Of a stretch of 64,000 bases of DNA, positions 9,609-17,541 are shown one piece after another. The notes beneath the pieces are model-generated. The model did not search any database and was not told the DNA's origin. It saw nothing but the letters and a program-made list of their open reading frames with translations. Position numbers and translations under genes: made by a program. The stretch comes from Planctomicrobium piriforme. GTDB lineage: Bacteria; Planctomycetota; Planctomycetia; Planctomycetales; Planctomycetaceae. The DNA lies in assembly GCA_945860955.1 (NCBI GenBank), contig CAMATH010000005.1, positions 1 through 64,000 on the forward strand, read 5' to 3'. The stretch's first letter is position 1; each line of letters starts with the position of its first letter.

Positions 9609-9690
9609 TCGATTGAAAAATCGGCTCGCGGTCGGACCAGATCGCGCTCAACCAGATCCCGCGAACGATAGAGACAGAGAACAGCGACTC

Positions 9691-10725
9691 ATGAAGGTAG
9701 CCATGTTGACCGGCGGGGGAGACTGCCCCGCGTTGAACGCCGTGATTCGCGCCGTCGTGCGCACGATCCACAACCATGGCGGGGAGAGCTACGGCTTTCT
9801 TGAGGGTTGGCGTGGCGCGATCGAAGGGAACGCGATTCCGTTGAAAGCCCTGGAGACCGACGAGATCATCGCCAAGGGGGGAACGATTCTCGGTTCGTCG
9901 CGAACCAACCCCTACAAGAAGCAGGAGTCGATTGAGAAGCTGCGTCAGTCTTTCGCCCGGTTGGGGTTTGATGCGCTGGTGGCGATTGGCGGCGATGACA
10001 CGTTGGGCGTCGCGAAAAAGCTGTACGAAGATTTCAAGTTTCCCGTCGTCGGTGTGCCCAAGACGATCGACAACGACCTCGAATGCACCGACTTCACGTT
10101 CGGGTTCGATACGTCGATCAACATTGTGATGGAGGCGGTCGACCGGCTGCGGACGACGGCGGAGTCGCATCGCCGGGTGATAGTGGTTGAGACGATGGGA
10201 CGTCATGCCGGCTGGATCGCCTGCTTCGCTGGAATCGCCACCGCTGCCGACTATGTGCTGATTCCGGAAGAGGAAGTCAACGTCGACGAGATGTGCAATG
10301 TCCTCAAAAAGCGACGCGAGGCGGGCAAGAAATATGGTCTTGTGATCGCCAGCGAAGGGGCCAAGCTCCCTCAGGAAGGCTTAGTCACTGAGGACGCCGA
10401 GGTGGATGACTTCGGACACGTGCGACTCGGTGGACTCGGCAAAACGGTCGCGGACTTGATCGAACGTCGCACGGGAATTGAAACCCGTCATGTCATACTG
10501 GGTCACCTGCAGCGGGGTGGTCCTCCCAGCGCCTACGACCGTGTGCTGGGAACCCGGTTGGGCATTCACGCCGCCCGGCTGGTTCTCAACCGCGAATTCG
10601 GCATGATGGTCGCGCTCCGCGGTTTGAAGATCGCGCACGACACATTGGCCAACGCCGTGGGCAAGAGTCGGTTTCTCGACCTCGAATTCATGCGGGAAGC
10701 CGAAGAGTTCTACAAGAACGTCTAA
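9691..10725 (+). CDS. 6-phosphofructokinase, probably pyrophosphate-dependent
   Basis: A 344-residue PfkA-family enzyme phosphorylating fructose 6-phosphate. [20 protein letters not shown] is the phosphate-donor loop and KTIDNDL the catalytic block. Two positions point to PPi rather than ATP: the sequence GGDDT has Asp where ATP-dependent E. coli PfkA has Gly104 (GGDGS), and VPKTIDND has Lys where E. coli has Gly124 (PGTIDND). Asp plus Lys at these sites is the established signature of PPi-PFK, as in the actinobacterial Amycolatopsis-type enzyme, which this protein resembles. TAESHRRV and ETMGRHAGW are further family blocks. It follows accC after an 82-base gap and may be co-transcribed. ATP use cannot be excluded without assay. 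Confidence 0.93.
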   Translation: MKVAMLTGGGDCPALNAVIRAVVRTIHNHGGESYGFLEGWRGAIEGNAIPLKALETDEIIAKGGTILGSSRTNPYKKQESIEKLRQSFARLGFDALVAIGGDDTLGVAKKLYEDFKFPVVGVPKTIDNDLECTDFTFGFDTSINIVMEAVDRLRTTAESHRRVIVVETMGRHAGWIACFAGIATAADYVLIPEEEVNVDEMCNVLKKRREAGKKYGLVIASEGAKLPQEGLVTEDAEVDDFGHVRLGGLGKTVADLIERRTGIETRHVILGHLQRGGPPSAYDRVLGTRLGIHAARLVLNREFGMMVALRGLKIAHDTLANAVGKSRFLDLEFMREAEEFYKNV

Positions 10726-10788
10726 CGGCCCGTTCGGGAATACGCTCGCGATTTGCTTTACCCCGCACGGCAGGAAACGAGACAATTT

Positions 10789-10818
10789 CAGGAAGCGGTA
10801 TCAAGCTCCCGCTTCCTG
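10789..10818 (+). repeat. Perfect hairpin downstream of the phosphofructokinase gene
   Basis: CAGGAAGCGG (10789-10798) pairs perfectly with CCGCTTCCTG (10809-10818) across a 10-base loop. No T-run follows, so it is not a classical terminator. Its right arm continues into CTTCCTGACGGGCGCGG, which is also found at 26171-26192 and 45333-45356 (repeat family 3). It may stabilise the mRNA 3' end or be a degenerate mobile palindrome. Confidence 0.6.
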
Positions 10819-10878
10819 ACGGGCGCGGATCCAAACCAAATGTTTTAACGTGGACCGCGCGGAGTATAGACTGCAATC

Positions 10879-11124
10879 GGGCCGTTGAATTCTTAGACAG
10901 GATGAAAGGGATAAAGAGGATGGAAAGGATTGCTGAGGCGAACTTCGATCGTGTGGATTGGGAATGGTTCGATTTCAAGAACTTATTCAGGGAGCAGGAA
11001 TGACGCGCAACTCCATCCTGTTCATCCTCTTCATCCTCTTCATCCTGTCTAATTCTTTCCGTCGGTCGACTCTCTTCGTTCGCTGGCCGTGGCACCCAAC
11101 TCAGCCTCCATTCGGGCCATTGAA
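10879..11124 (+). repeat. Dispersed repeat family 1, copy 2
   Basis: The core 10896-11049 is 154 bp, the same length as copies 1 and 3, with GACAGGATGAAAGGG at the left and CTCTTCATCCTGTC at the right. The element is bounded by a near-direct repeat, GGGCCGTTGAA at 10879-10889 and GGGCCATTGAA at 11114-11124. Its right flank shares TTCGCTGGCCGTGGCACCCA with copy 3 but is about 50 bp shorter. No gene is supported between the phosphofructokinase stop and the DUF1501 stop at 11303. Confidence 0.85.
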
Positions 11125-11235
11125 AAAAAGTCATTGAACCCGAGTCGGAGGAGCGGGTGAATTGGGGCTTGGGCAAGCCAGATGGCGGCCGGCGCATGGG
11201 ACGCGAATCGTCTGATAGGACGCCGTGCGGACCAT

Positions 11236-11271
11236 AACCGACAGCACCACCGCCATGCTGTCGGTTTTTTT
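11236..11271 (+). terminator. Strong intrinsic terminator (plus strand)
   Basis: An 11-bp perfect stem, AACCGACAGCA (11236-11246) with TGCTGTCGGTT (11256-11266), closes a 9-base loop and runs directly into a T-tract (seven T at 11265-11271). It is oriented for plus-strand transcription although the nearest plus-strand gene ends over 500 bases upstream. It faces the 3' end of the minus-strand DUF1501 gene; in that direction an A-tract precedes the stem, so it would be weaker. Confidence 0.75.
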
Positions 11272-11302
11272 GTCCGATCCGTGTCCTTACACCGCGTGGA
11301 GT

Positions 11303-12766
11303 TTACATCAGCCCCGAGATCGGATCGCCATAGTAAATGTGGTTCGGTCGATTGGTTTCATCGAACCAGGCGGTCGTATCGGGAAGGCCCAGCGAGTCAT
11401 AGATCGTCGCCGCCATGTTCTCGGGCTTCTGTGGATTCGCGGCGGGGTAGGCACCGATTTTGTCGGTGGAACCGACGACATTGCCCCCTTTCACGCCTCC
11501 GCCGGCGAAAAAGACCGACTGCACCGCCCCCCAGTGATCACGGCCCGGCAATTTGTAGTGCTGTGGCAGATGTGTGACCTTCGGTGTCCGACCAAACTCC
11601 CCGGCCATGACGATCAGCGTCGAATCGAGCAAACCGCTGTCAAAAAGGTCGTCGAGCAATGCCGCCAGCGCCCTGTCGGTCGGGGGGAAGAGCTTGTCTT
11701 TCAAATGGGGGAACATTTCGCCGTGGGTGTCCCACGTCTCGTTGTTTCCCAGGTTGACCTGTACCAGGTTGACCCCCGCTTCCACCAGTCGGCGCGCCAT
11801 CAGCAACGACCAGCCAAACGAGTTCTTTCCGTAACGCTCTTGCTGGTCAATCGGCGCGCGGGTGACATCGATCGCATCACGAATTCGACTGTCGGTGAGC
11901 AGCGAGATCGCCCCCTGGCGATAACGGTCAAACGACTCAATCCCCGCTTCGTGTTCCAGGTCGGCTCGCTGTCGGTCGATGTGCCCGAGCAACTCCAGCC
12001 GGTTGGATAAACGGTTGTTTCCAAAGCCTTCAGGAAGTGTAAGGTTCGGTGCCTGAAACGAACTCCGTAACGGGGTGTTCGGGCGGTCTTGGTGGTCGAA
12101 TTCGTACTCCGGGTAGGCCCCGTACGCCAATCCGTTGTAGGGAGAGGACTCAATGAACCAAGGATCCCGGCGAGCTCCCATCAGGCCCGCGAACTGCCCC
12201 GGGATGACACGGCGGGAATAGTGAATCAACTTCTCGGGCAGCACGACCGCCGGCGGAAGATTGTTTCGGGGCTTGGTCACCCCACCGGCGATCGCCGCGA
12301 TGGCGGGCCAGTCGGTCGGCATGGGAACCGAAGGATTGAATCCCGGGGGCAACATCGTCCGCCCGGTCAGCATAATGTGATGGCCCGCGGAATGGTCATT
12401 CGACGGATGTGACAACGACCGGCACAAAGCCCACAAATGGCTCCGCTGGGATAACAGCGGCAGGTGTTCGCAGATCTGTAATCCGGGGGTATTCGTGCTG
12501 ATCGGCTTAAACTCTCCCCGCACCTCCGCCGGCGCGTGCGGCTTCATGTCGAAGCTGTCGTGCTGCCCCAGTCCCCCCGAGAGGAAGATGTAGATGACCG
12601 AACGCGCTCGAATTCCCGCAGCCCCCCCGGACTCGGCGGCCCGCGCCTGACGCAGCGCCGCGAGGTGGTTCGATCCCAGTCCTAACAGACCAATCGACCC
12701 CGCCTGCAACGCGAATCGGCGGTTGAACCGGGGATGATTGGCGGGGGAATGGAAGCTCGCAGACAT
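11303..12766 (-). CDS. DUF1501 domain-containing protein
   Basis: A 487-residue DUF1501 protein. The ATG at 12766 is chosen because GGAAAG lies 7 bases upstream; a TTG five codons earlier is possible. The N-terminus has RFNRRFALQAGSIGLLGLG, a twin-arginine export signal (the RR-FAL core), then a signal-peptide-like hydrophobic stretch. Family blocks follow: [46 protein letters not shown] and GRDHWG. It is a second member of the family in the window, only distantly similar to the one at 3185. It stands alone, with no DUF1549/DUF1553 partner. It is likely periplasmic; substrate unknown. Confidence 0.9.
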   Translation of the reverse strand: MSASFHSPANHPRFNRRFALQAGSIGLLGLGSNHLAALRQARAAESGGAAGIRARSVIYIFLSGGLGQHDSFDMKPHAPAEVRGEFKPISTNTPGLQICEHLPLLSQRSHLWALCRSLSHPSNDHSAGHHIMLTGRTMLPPGFNPSVPMPTDWPAIAAIAGGVTKPRNNLPPAVVLPEKLIHYSRRVIPGQFAGLMGARRDPWFIESSPYNGLAYGAYPEYEFDHQDRPNTPLRSSFQAPNLTLPEGFGNNRLSNRLELLGHIDRQRADLEHEAGIESFDRYRQGAISLLTDSRIRDAIDVTRAPIDQQERYGKNSFGWSLLMARRLVEAGVNLVQVNLGNNETWDTHGEMFPHLKDKLFPPTDRALAALLDDLFDSGLLDSTLIVMAGEFGRTPKVTHLPQHYKLPGRDHWGAVQSVFFAGGGVKGGNVVGSTDKIGAYPAANPQKPENMAATIYDSLGLPDTTAWFDETNRPNHIYYGDPISGLM

Positions 12767-12867
12767 CGCACGGCTTTCCAAAAACCAGTGGGACGAAATT
12801 CGACAGAGACAGCGTGAATTATAAGCGAGCGTTGATTAGTGGGCAACCGCAGGGGGGTAAAGTGTCA

Positions 12868-12959
12868 ATCGCAGCGAAATACAGTACCACTTTCGCAGCC
12901 AAAAGGGGCCACTTCGCGGGTCGCCAAATGAATCGAAGCAGCACCGCGGGTGGCGCGTG
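12868..12959 (+). repeat. 92-bp direct repeat, left copy (flanks toxin-antitoxin pair)
   Basis: Begins ATCGCAGCGAAATACAG and matches 13710-13801 with three differences in 92 bases. It lies between the start of the DUF1501 gene and the antitoxin promoter. The two copies bracket the toxin-antitoxin operon, 842 bases from start to start. Confidence 0.9.
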
Positions 12960-13007
12960 CGGGGCGTGCGGGGTGGTAAGTTGCTACTGACATCACTATA
13001 CCGCAAA

Positions 13008-13036
13008 TTGACACACAGCGCAGTGTACACTATGGT
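13008..13036 (+). promoter_or_regulatory. Toxin-antitoxin promoter with palindromic operator
   Basis: TTGACA (13008-13013) and TATGGT (13031-13036) are 17 bases apart. Between them lies a perfect 10-bp palindrome, AGTGTACACT (13022-13031), touching the -10 box, which is a likely operator for the antitoxin. The predicted start of transcription falls at about 13043-13044, essentially on the antitoxin ATG, so the message may be leaderless. Confidence 0.6.
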
Positions 13037-13043
13037 AGTGCGA

Positions 13044-13271
13044 ATGAGGAACATCACATTGAGTGCCGACGAGCAATTGATCGCAGCGGGCCGTGCCGAA
13101 GCGGCCGCGCGCAATACGACCCTCAACCAGCTTTTTCGAGACTGGCTCCAAGAGCTTTGCCGACGAAGAGATGAACGAGAGAAGGCGACCGTTTCGAACC
13201 TTCTCGCTCGGCTCGAAACCCAACTTCGTTTCGACAGGAAATTCACGCGGGACGAGATGAATGAGCGATAG
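13044..13271 (+). CDS. VapB-like antitoxin (ribbon-helix-helix)
   Basis: A 75-residue protein starting MRNITLSADEQLIAAGRAEA. The short beta-strand (MRNITLS) followed by two helices matches ribbon-helix-helix antitoxins, which bind their promoter as dimers and neutralise a PIN toxin through the C-terminal tail (here KFTRDEMNER). An ATG four codons earlier (13032) overlaps the -10 box and is unlikely to be used. The stop overlaps the toxin start by 11 bases, the usual coupling in VapBC-type operons. Autoregulation is inferred from the palindrome in the promoter. Confidence 0.75.
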   Translation: MRNITLSADEQLIAAGRAEAAARNTTLNQLFRDWLQELCRRRDEREKATVSNLLARLETQLRFDRKFTRDEMNER

Positions 13272-13686
13272 GTTTTTCCTCGACACAAACATTCTCGTCT
13301 ACGCGTTCTCAGGGCAGGATCCAGTCAAGAGAACGCGTGCGATGGCGTTGCTTCGTCGTGCGATAGACGACAGGATTGGCGTCATCAGTTGGCAGGTCGT
13401 TCAGGAGTTTCTGCAGGTCGCGATTCAAAAAAACACGCTCTCGGTCGACGTCGCGACGCTGACTGACACCATTCGAATGGTGCTGACTCCGCTCTGTCGG
13501 GTCTTCCCCACGACAGAGCTTTGGGAGTCGGCGGTGAGAATTCACCAGCAGTCGAAGTACCGATTCTACGACAGCCTGATCGTCGCGGCGGCAATTTCCA
13601 GCGGTGCCACGCGGTTGTTTACGGAAGACATGCAACACGGTCATACGATCGGGGCTTTGCGAATCGAGAATCCGTTCGCCGATTGA
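13261..13686 (+). CDS. PIN-domain toxin (VapC-like ribonuclease)
   Basis: A 141-residue PIN-domain protein. The acidic active-site positions are visible: Asp in FFLDTNILVYAF at the N-terminus, Glu in QVVQEFLQVA, and Asp in RFYDSLIVAAA near residue 100, with a further Glu-Asp in LFTEDMQHG. These residues bind the metal that cleaves RNA, typically initiator tRNA or rRNA in VapC toxins. It overlaps the antitoxin gene by 11 bases. The pair is bracketed by 92-bp direct repeats and lies beside a broken cadherin-like gene, suggesting that it was acquired as a cassette. The RNA target is unknown. Confidence 0.88.
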   Translation: MSDRFFLDTNILVYAFSGQDPVKRTRAMALLRRAIDDRIGVISWQVVQEFLQVAIQKNTLSVDVATLTDTIRMVLTPLCRVFPTTELWESAVRIHQQSKYRFYDSLIVAAAISSGATRLFTEDMQHGHTIGALRIENPFAD

Positions 13687-13709
13687 GTTGATTTTCGGAC
13701 GAGCTGTTT

Positions 13710-13801
13710 ATCGCAGCGAAAAACAGTACCACTTTCGCAGCCAAAAGGGGCCACTTCGCGGGTCGCCAAATGAATCGAAGCAGCACTGCGGGTGGCCCGT
13801 G
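13710..13801 (+). repeat. 92-bp direct repeat, right copy
   Basis: Begins ATCGCAGCGAAAAACAG, 24 bases after the toxin stop, and differs from 12868-12959 at three positions. Its right end abuts the fragment of a cadherin-like gene on the opposite strand. Confidence 0.9.
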
Positions 13802-13803
13802 AA

Positions 13804-14225
13804 GGTTGCGATTCACCACTCTCGTCGGAACGACCAGCGGCGTCGTCCCGGTTCCACCCGTGAAGGTACCGATGACGACGTTCGAAGATTTGACGCCGCT
13901 TCCCGAAACGCCAATCTTTCCCGCACTGGTCCCTTGGTTACGGATGGCGAGTCGGTCGTCCGCCGTGCCATTCGCCTGGAAGTCGACCGTCAGTTGGCCG
14001 TTGTTGAAGTTCACATTGTCGATGTCGGTCACGGTGACCGTGGTATCGACCACAATCGCCAGCTTGTTTTCTGTGTAAGTCACCGCTGCGGTGGAATTGA
14101 CGAGGATCGGCGCGTCGTTGGCGTTGGTGACGGTGATCGCCAGATTCTGGACCGCCGTCCCGCCGTGACCGTCATCGACAGTCACCTGCACTTCGTAGAT
14201 GTTATCGGCGTTCGAGTCGCCGGGA
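13804..14225 (-). pseudogene. Fragment of a cadherin-like/Ig-like repeat protein gene
   Basis: Minus-strand translation gives a tandem of extracellular repeats: EVQVTVDDGHGGTAVQNLAI, then TVTNANDAPILVNS, TVTVTDIDNVNFNNG and NGTADDRLAIRNQGTSAG. The VTNANDAP signature is typical of cadherin-like (CA/He_PIG-type) repeats in giant surface proteins. There is no start codon or signal peptide, and the similarity ends at the 92-bp repeat on one side (about 13804) and at about 14225 on the other. It is therefore an internal scrap of a much larger gene. The cassette with the toxin-antitoxin pair appears to adjoin its truncated 3' side. Confidence 0.6.
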
Positions 14226-14489
14226 ATACGGCATTCGCGCCGTACGAGCCGATGTCGTTCGTAAAGCGAAGTCACCTGAACGGCCTCGTTTTCGATGAGC
14301 AAGAACGTGCCTCGCTCCGGATGACCGACCGGCCCTATGTGCTGCAGGAGTTGTCACGCACGATCGTGCGTGACGCGATCGTCGCGCCAGTGTTCCGAAA
14401 AAAATCAACTGCCCGCTTCGGGGCTAGGATCGCCCGAACTCCAACAACAATGCCCGTTGATAGGCGCACTGCCGACTCATTGCTCTCGC
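14226..14489. other. Intergenic stretch, no supported gene
   Basis: This part lies between the cadherin fragment and repeat copy 3. Plus-strand translation around 14300-14390 (RMTDRPYVLQELSRTIVRDA) vaguely recalls the N-terminus of REP-associated tyrosine transposases, but it is too short and lacks the catalytic HxH motif to call. Confidence 0.3.
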
Positions 14490-14787
14490 GGGCCGTTGAA
14501 TTTTTTGACCGGATGATAAGGGATGAAAAGGATGGACAGTATTGCTGAGGCGACAGTCAATCGTGTGGATTGGGAGTTTTCGATTTCAGCCACTTTTCCA
14601 GAGAGCAGGAATGGCGAGCAACTCCATCCTGTTCATCCCTTTCATCCTCTTCATCCTGTCAATTCCTTTCCGTCCGTCGTACGCACTCTCAGAGCTGCAC
14701 AACCAGATTCCGCAGTTCGGCTTCACGGCCCATTCGCTGCGTTCGCTGGCCGTGGCACCCAACTTAGCCTCCAAGCGGGCCGTTGAA
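14490..14787 (+). repeat. Dispersed repeat family 1, copy 3 (most complete)
   Basis: Bounded by identical 11-bp direct repeats, GGGCCGTTGAA, at 14490-14500 and 14777-14787. The 154-bp core (14507-14660) has a GGATGA-rich left arm and CTTCATCCTGTC at the right end; the right flank contains GTACGCACTCTCAGAGCTGC, matching copy 1 in inverse orientation. It lies upstream of the two-component regulator gene. Confidence 0.88.
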
Positions 14788-14932
14788 AAAAATTGAATCC
14801 TGTAGATCTGGCAAATCGGATCTGAGCACGTTTCCAACCACTTACACCCCTGGTGCCTCATTTCCACCCACGATCGTTTACAATCGCGTGATGTTCCCCC
14901 CACCCCTTCGCGGTTGATTTCCGAGGCGACGC

Positions 14933-15646
14933 ATGGCTGCCGGCCGGCGGGTTGTACTGACGGTTGAAGATGACGCGGCGATCCGCCGGGGGATCGTCGA
15001 CGCGCTGCAGTATTCGGGCTACGACGTTCTGGAAACGGGGGATGGAAAGGTGGGGGCTCAACTCGCCACGACGTCGCGGTACGACATCGCGCTCTTGGAT
15101 CTGGTTTTGCCGGGCAAGGGGGGGCTGGAGATCCTCAAGGAAATCCGCCTGTCGCGACCGACGCAGCCGGTCATCATTCTCACCGCGCGGGGTGAGGAAA
15201 ACGATCGGATCGCCGGCCTCAAACTGGGAGCGGATGACTATGTCGTCAAACCGTTCAGCGTGCGGGAATTGCTCGCCCGGGTCGAAGCGGTCCTGCGTCG
15301 CAGTCCGGAACGTCCCGCCGACCTGCACACGGTGGAGCTTCCTGGTTGTACGATCGACCTCGATCGGCTCGAAGTGCGGTTTGCCCCGGATGGACGGGTC
15401 GAGTTGTCGGAGCGCGAGGCGGAGCTGCTGCGGTACTTGGCGGTCAACGCGGGGCGGGCGATCTCGCGGGATGAATTGCTGCAGCGGGTCTGGGGACTGG
15501 ATCCGCAAGGGGTGACCACTCGGACGATCGACATGCACGTGACCCGGCTTCGGGAAAAGCTGCGTGACAACTCCGCCGACCCGCGGATTGTGTTAACCGT
15601 CCGGGGCAAAGGCTACATGTTCGCCAGGACGAACGGGAGCCCCTGA
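14933..15646 (+). CDS. OmpR-family two-component response regulator
   Basis: A 237-residue transcription factor. The receiver domain (about 6-120) has the acidic pocket E12-D13-D14, the phosphorylated Asp56 in ALLDLVLP, Thr84 in ILTARG and Lys106 in VVKPFS. A winged-helix Trans_reg_C domain (about 140-232) ends with the typical VRGKGYMF block. It overlaps the downstream kinase gene by one base (TGATG), so they form a cognate pair in one operon. Repeat copy 3 lies 145 bases upstream. The signal and regulon are unknown. Confidence 0.94.
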   Translation: MAAGRRVVLTVEDDAAIRRGIVDALQYSGYDVLETGDGKVGAQLATTSRYDIALLDLVLPGKGGLEILKEIRLSRPTQPVIILTARGEENDRIAGLKLGADDYVVKPFSVRELLARVEAVLRRSPERPADLHTVELPGCTIDLDRLEVRFAPDGRVELSEREAELLRYLAVNAGRAISRDELLQRVWGLDPQGVTTRTIDMHVTRLREKLRDNSADPRIVLTVRGKGYMFARTNGSP

Positions 15647-17487
15647 TGCGTCGACCGTGGCAGATCTGGGGCACATTTTTCGGCTGCCTGGCACTGGTGG
15701 CGGTGGCGGTGGGCTGGTTGAGTCTCCGCGCCTGGGAGGCCGATCGGGCCGAGTTCACCGCGCGGGAGTTGGCGGCGCTTGAAGAAAATGTGCGGCTCGC
15801 GTTGTGGCGGATGGACTCGATCGTCGCCCCGTTTATCGCACAGGAAAGTGTGCGACCGCCGGCCGCGTTTCAAGTCGCCCGCCGGCCAATGCCCAACGCG
15901 GAGGCCGTTCCACAACAGGCCCCCGGCCCGCTCAGGGGGCAACCGCTGCCGGTCCAACTGGCGGGGGTGGTCTCGCCGTTCGAACAGTCTTTAGCGGGGC
16001 AGTTCATTCAACTCTATTTCCAGCTCAATTGCGATGGCCGGGTGACGTCGCCGCAGGTCTGGTATTCCGATCTGATGAATGAACCCGGGGGAACGGGATC
16101 GTCGAGCAGTGACCATGAACAGGGTGTGCTGCTCGATGCCTTGCGAACCTGGATCGACTTGGCCGAATTGGAATCACAGCTTCCCCCGTTGGATGCGCAG
16201 GGGATCAGTGCGCCGGCCGGGACAGCGATTTCTCCGGAGCGCGGCGGGCGGTCGTTGTCGAATGCCGACGAACCGAACGTGAAATTGCAGATGGAACAAG
16301 CCACGCAGCAGTCACGGAGCGTGAACGAATTTCAGGCCCGACGGAGTGCGATGGCAATAAAGGGAAATCCTGCGGCCAACAATCGGGCTTTTGAGCCGAC
16401 CTCGGCCGGTGGAGAATACGAATTCTCACCATTTCGACCCATTGTGACACGGGGAGAGTTGCTACTGGCCCGGCGGGCGAGAATCGGGGATGAGGAATTC
16501 ATCCAGGGCTGCTGGCTCGACTGGAAGTCACTCGAGCAGGAACTTCAGCAGACAGTTGCCGACCTGCTCCCTGGGAGCCGTCTGGAACTGCAGGCCGCTG
16601 GGTCTGCTGACCCGTCGCGAACGATGGCGTCGTTGCCCGTTGTGCTGATTGTTCCCGTCCCCGAGCCACGGACCGGTCAGGACAATTCTCCCGTACGGTT
16701 TTCACTGGTTCTGGCTTGGGGGGCGATGTCACTGGCGGCATTCGCGGTCGCGGCATTGCTGGGGGGAGTAGTCACGCTCAGCGAGCGGCGGGCGAGTTTT
16801 GTTTCAGCCGTCACTCATGAATTGAGAACCCCCCTCACCACATTTCGAATGTACTCGGAAATGCTCGCCGACGGCATGGTAACCGAACCTGCGCAACAGA
16901 CGCACTATCTGCGGACGTTGCGTGTCGAAGCGGACCGGTTGACCCATCTGGTGGAGAACGTACTGGCGTACGCGCGGCTGGAACGTGGAGGGCTGGGGAA
17001 CCGGATGGCGGCGACCCCGGCGGTCGAACTGGTCGTGACCGCGACCGCCCGTGCGGGGGAGCGGGCCGCCCAGGGGGGAATGGAGTTCACCGTCGCCGCG
17101 CCGGACAAGGAACACAACGTCATCGTCTGGGCCGATCCGTCGGCGGTCGAACAGATCGTGTTCAATCTGGTGGATAATGCCTGCAAATACGCCGCCCAGG
17201 GAGAGGTTCGGCGGATTGAGATCTCGACAAGCACGACCGCCGACGGATTTCAACTGCGGGTGCGGGACCATGGACCGGGGATCTCGGCGGCACGACGGCG
17301 GCGGTTGTTCGAGGCGTTCTCGAAGTCCGCGGACGAGGCGGCCGTCACCGCTCCCGGAGTCGGGTTGGGATTGGCGTTGAGCCGACGGCTGGCACGGGAT
17401 ATGGGGGGCGACCTGGAATTGGACGGAACGCTGAGTGCAGGTGCGGGATTTGTGTTGAAACTGCGAAGTGTCGGGAGAGATCGGTAG
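15646..17487 (+). CDS. Membrane-bound sensor histidine kinase
   Basis: A 613-residue HisKA/HATPase_c kinase. One membrane helix lies at about residues 6-26 (FFGCLALVAVAVGWL) and a second at about 354-376; between them is a long extracytoplasmic sensor region with no recognisable domain. The H-box SAVTHELRTPLTTFRM places the phospho-accepting His at residue 391. The ATP-binding domain shows the N box (FNLVDNACKYA), the G1 box (RDHGPGIS) and the G2 box (GVGLGLALSRRLA). No HAMP domain is evident, as the H-box follows the second helix almost directly. It should phosphorylate the response regulator at 14933. The stimulus is unknown. Confidence 0.94.
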   Translation: MRRPWQIWGTFFGCLALVAVAVGWLSLRAWEADRAEFTARELAALEENVRLALWRMDSIVAPFIAQESVRPPAAFQVARRPMPNAEAVPQQAPGPLRGQPLPVQLAGVVSPFEQSLAGQFIQLYFQLNCDGRVTSPQVWYSDLMNEPGGTGSSSSDHEQGVLLDALRTWIDLAELESQLPPLDAQGISAPAGTAISPERGGRSLSNADEPNVKLQMEQATQQSRSVNEFQARRSAMAIKGNPAANNRAFEPTSAGGEYEFSPFRPIVTRGELLLARRARIGDEEFIQGCWLDWKSLEQELQQTVADLLPGSRLELQAAGSADPSRTMASLPVVLIVPVPEPRTGQDNSPVRFSLVLAWGAMSLAAFAVAALLGGVVTLSERRASFVSAVTHELRTPLTTFRMYSEMLADGMVTEPAQQTHYLRTLRVEADRLTHLVENVLAYARLERGGLGNRMAATPAVELVVTATARAGERAAQGGMEFTVAAPDKEHNVIVWADPSAVEQIVFNLVDNACKYAAQGEVRRIEISTSTTADGFQLRVRDHGPGISAARRRRLFEAFSKSADEAAVTAPGVGLGLALSRRLARDMGGDLELDGTLSAGAGFVLKLRSVGRDR

Positions 17488-17541
17488 TCTTGTGCTTCCG
17501 GTCGAGGACGGGTTGTTGATTCGCTGATTTCGAAGGGTGAG

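Noticed and set aside
10789-10818. Hairpin after the phosphofructokinase gene as a rho-independent terminator
   Set aside because: The stem is perfect but no T-run follows; it shares sequence with repeat family 3.
14280-14400. REP-associated tyrosine transposase fragment on the plus strand
   Set aside because: Only about 25 residues faintly resemble the family and the catalytic motif is absent.
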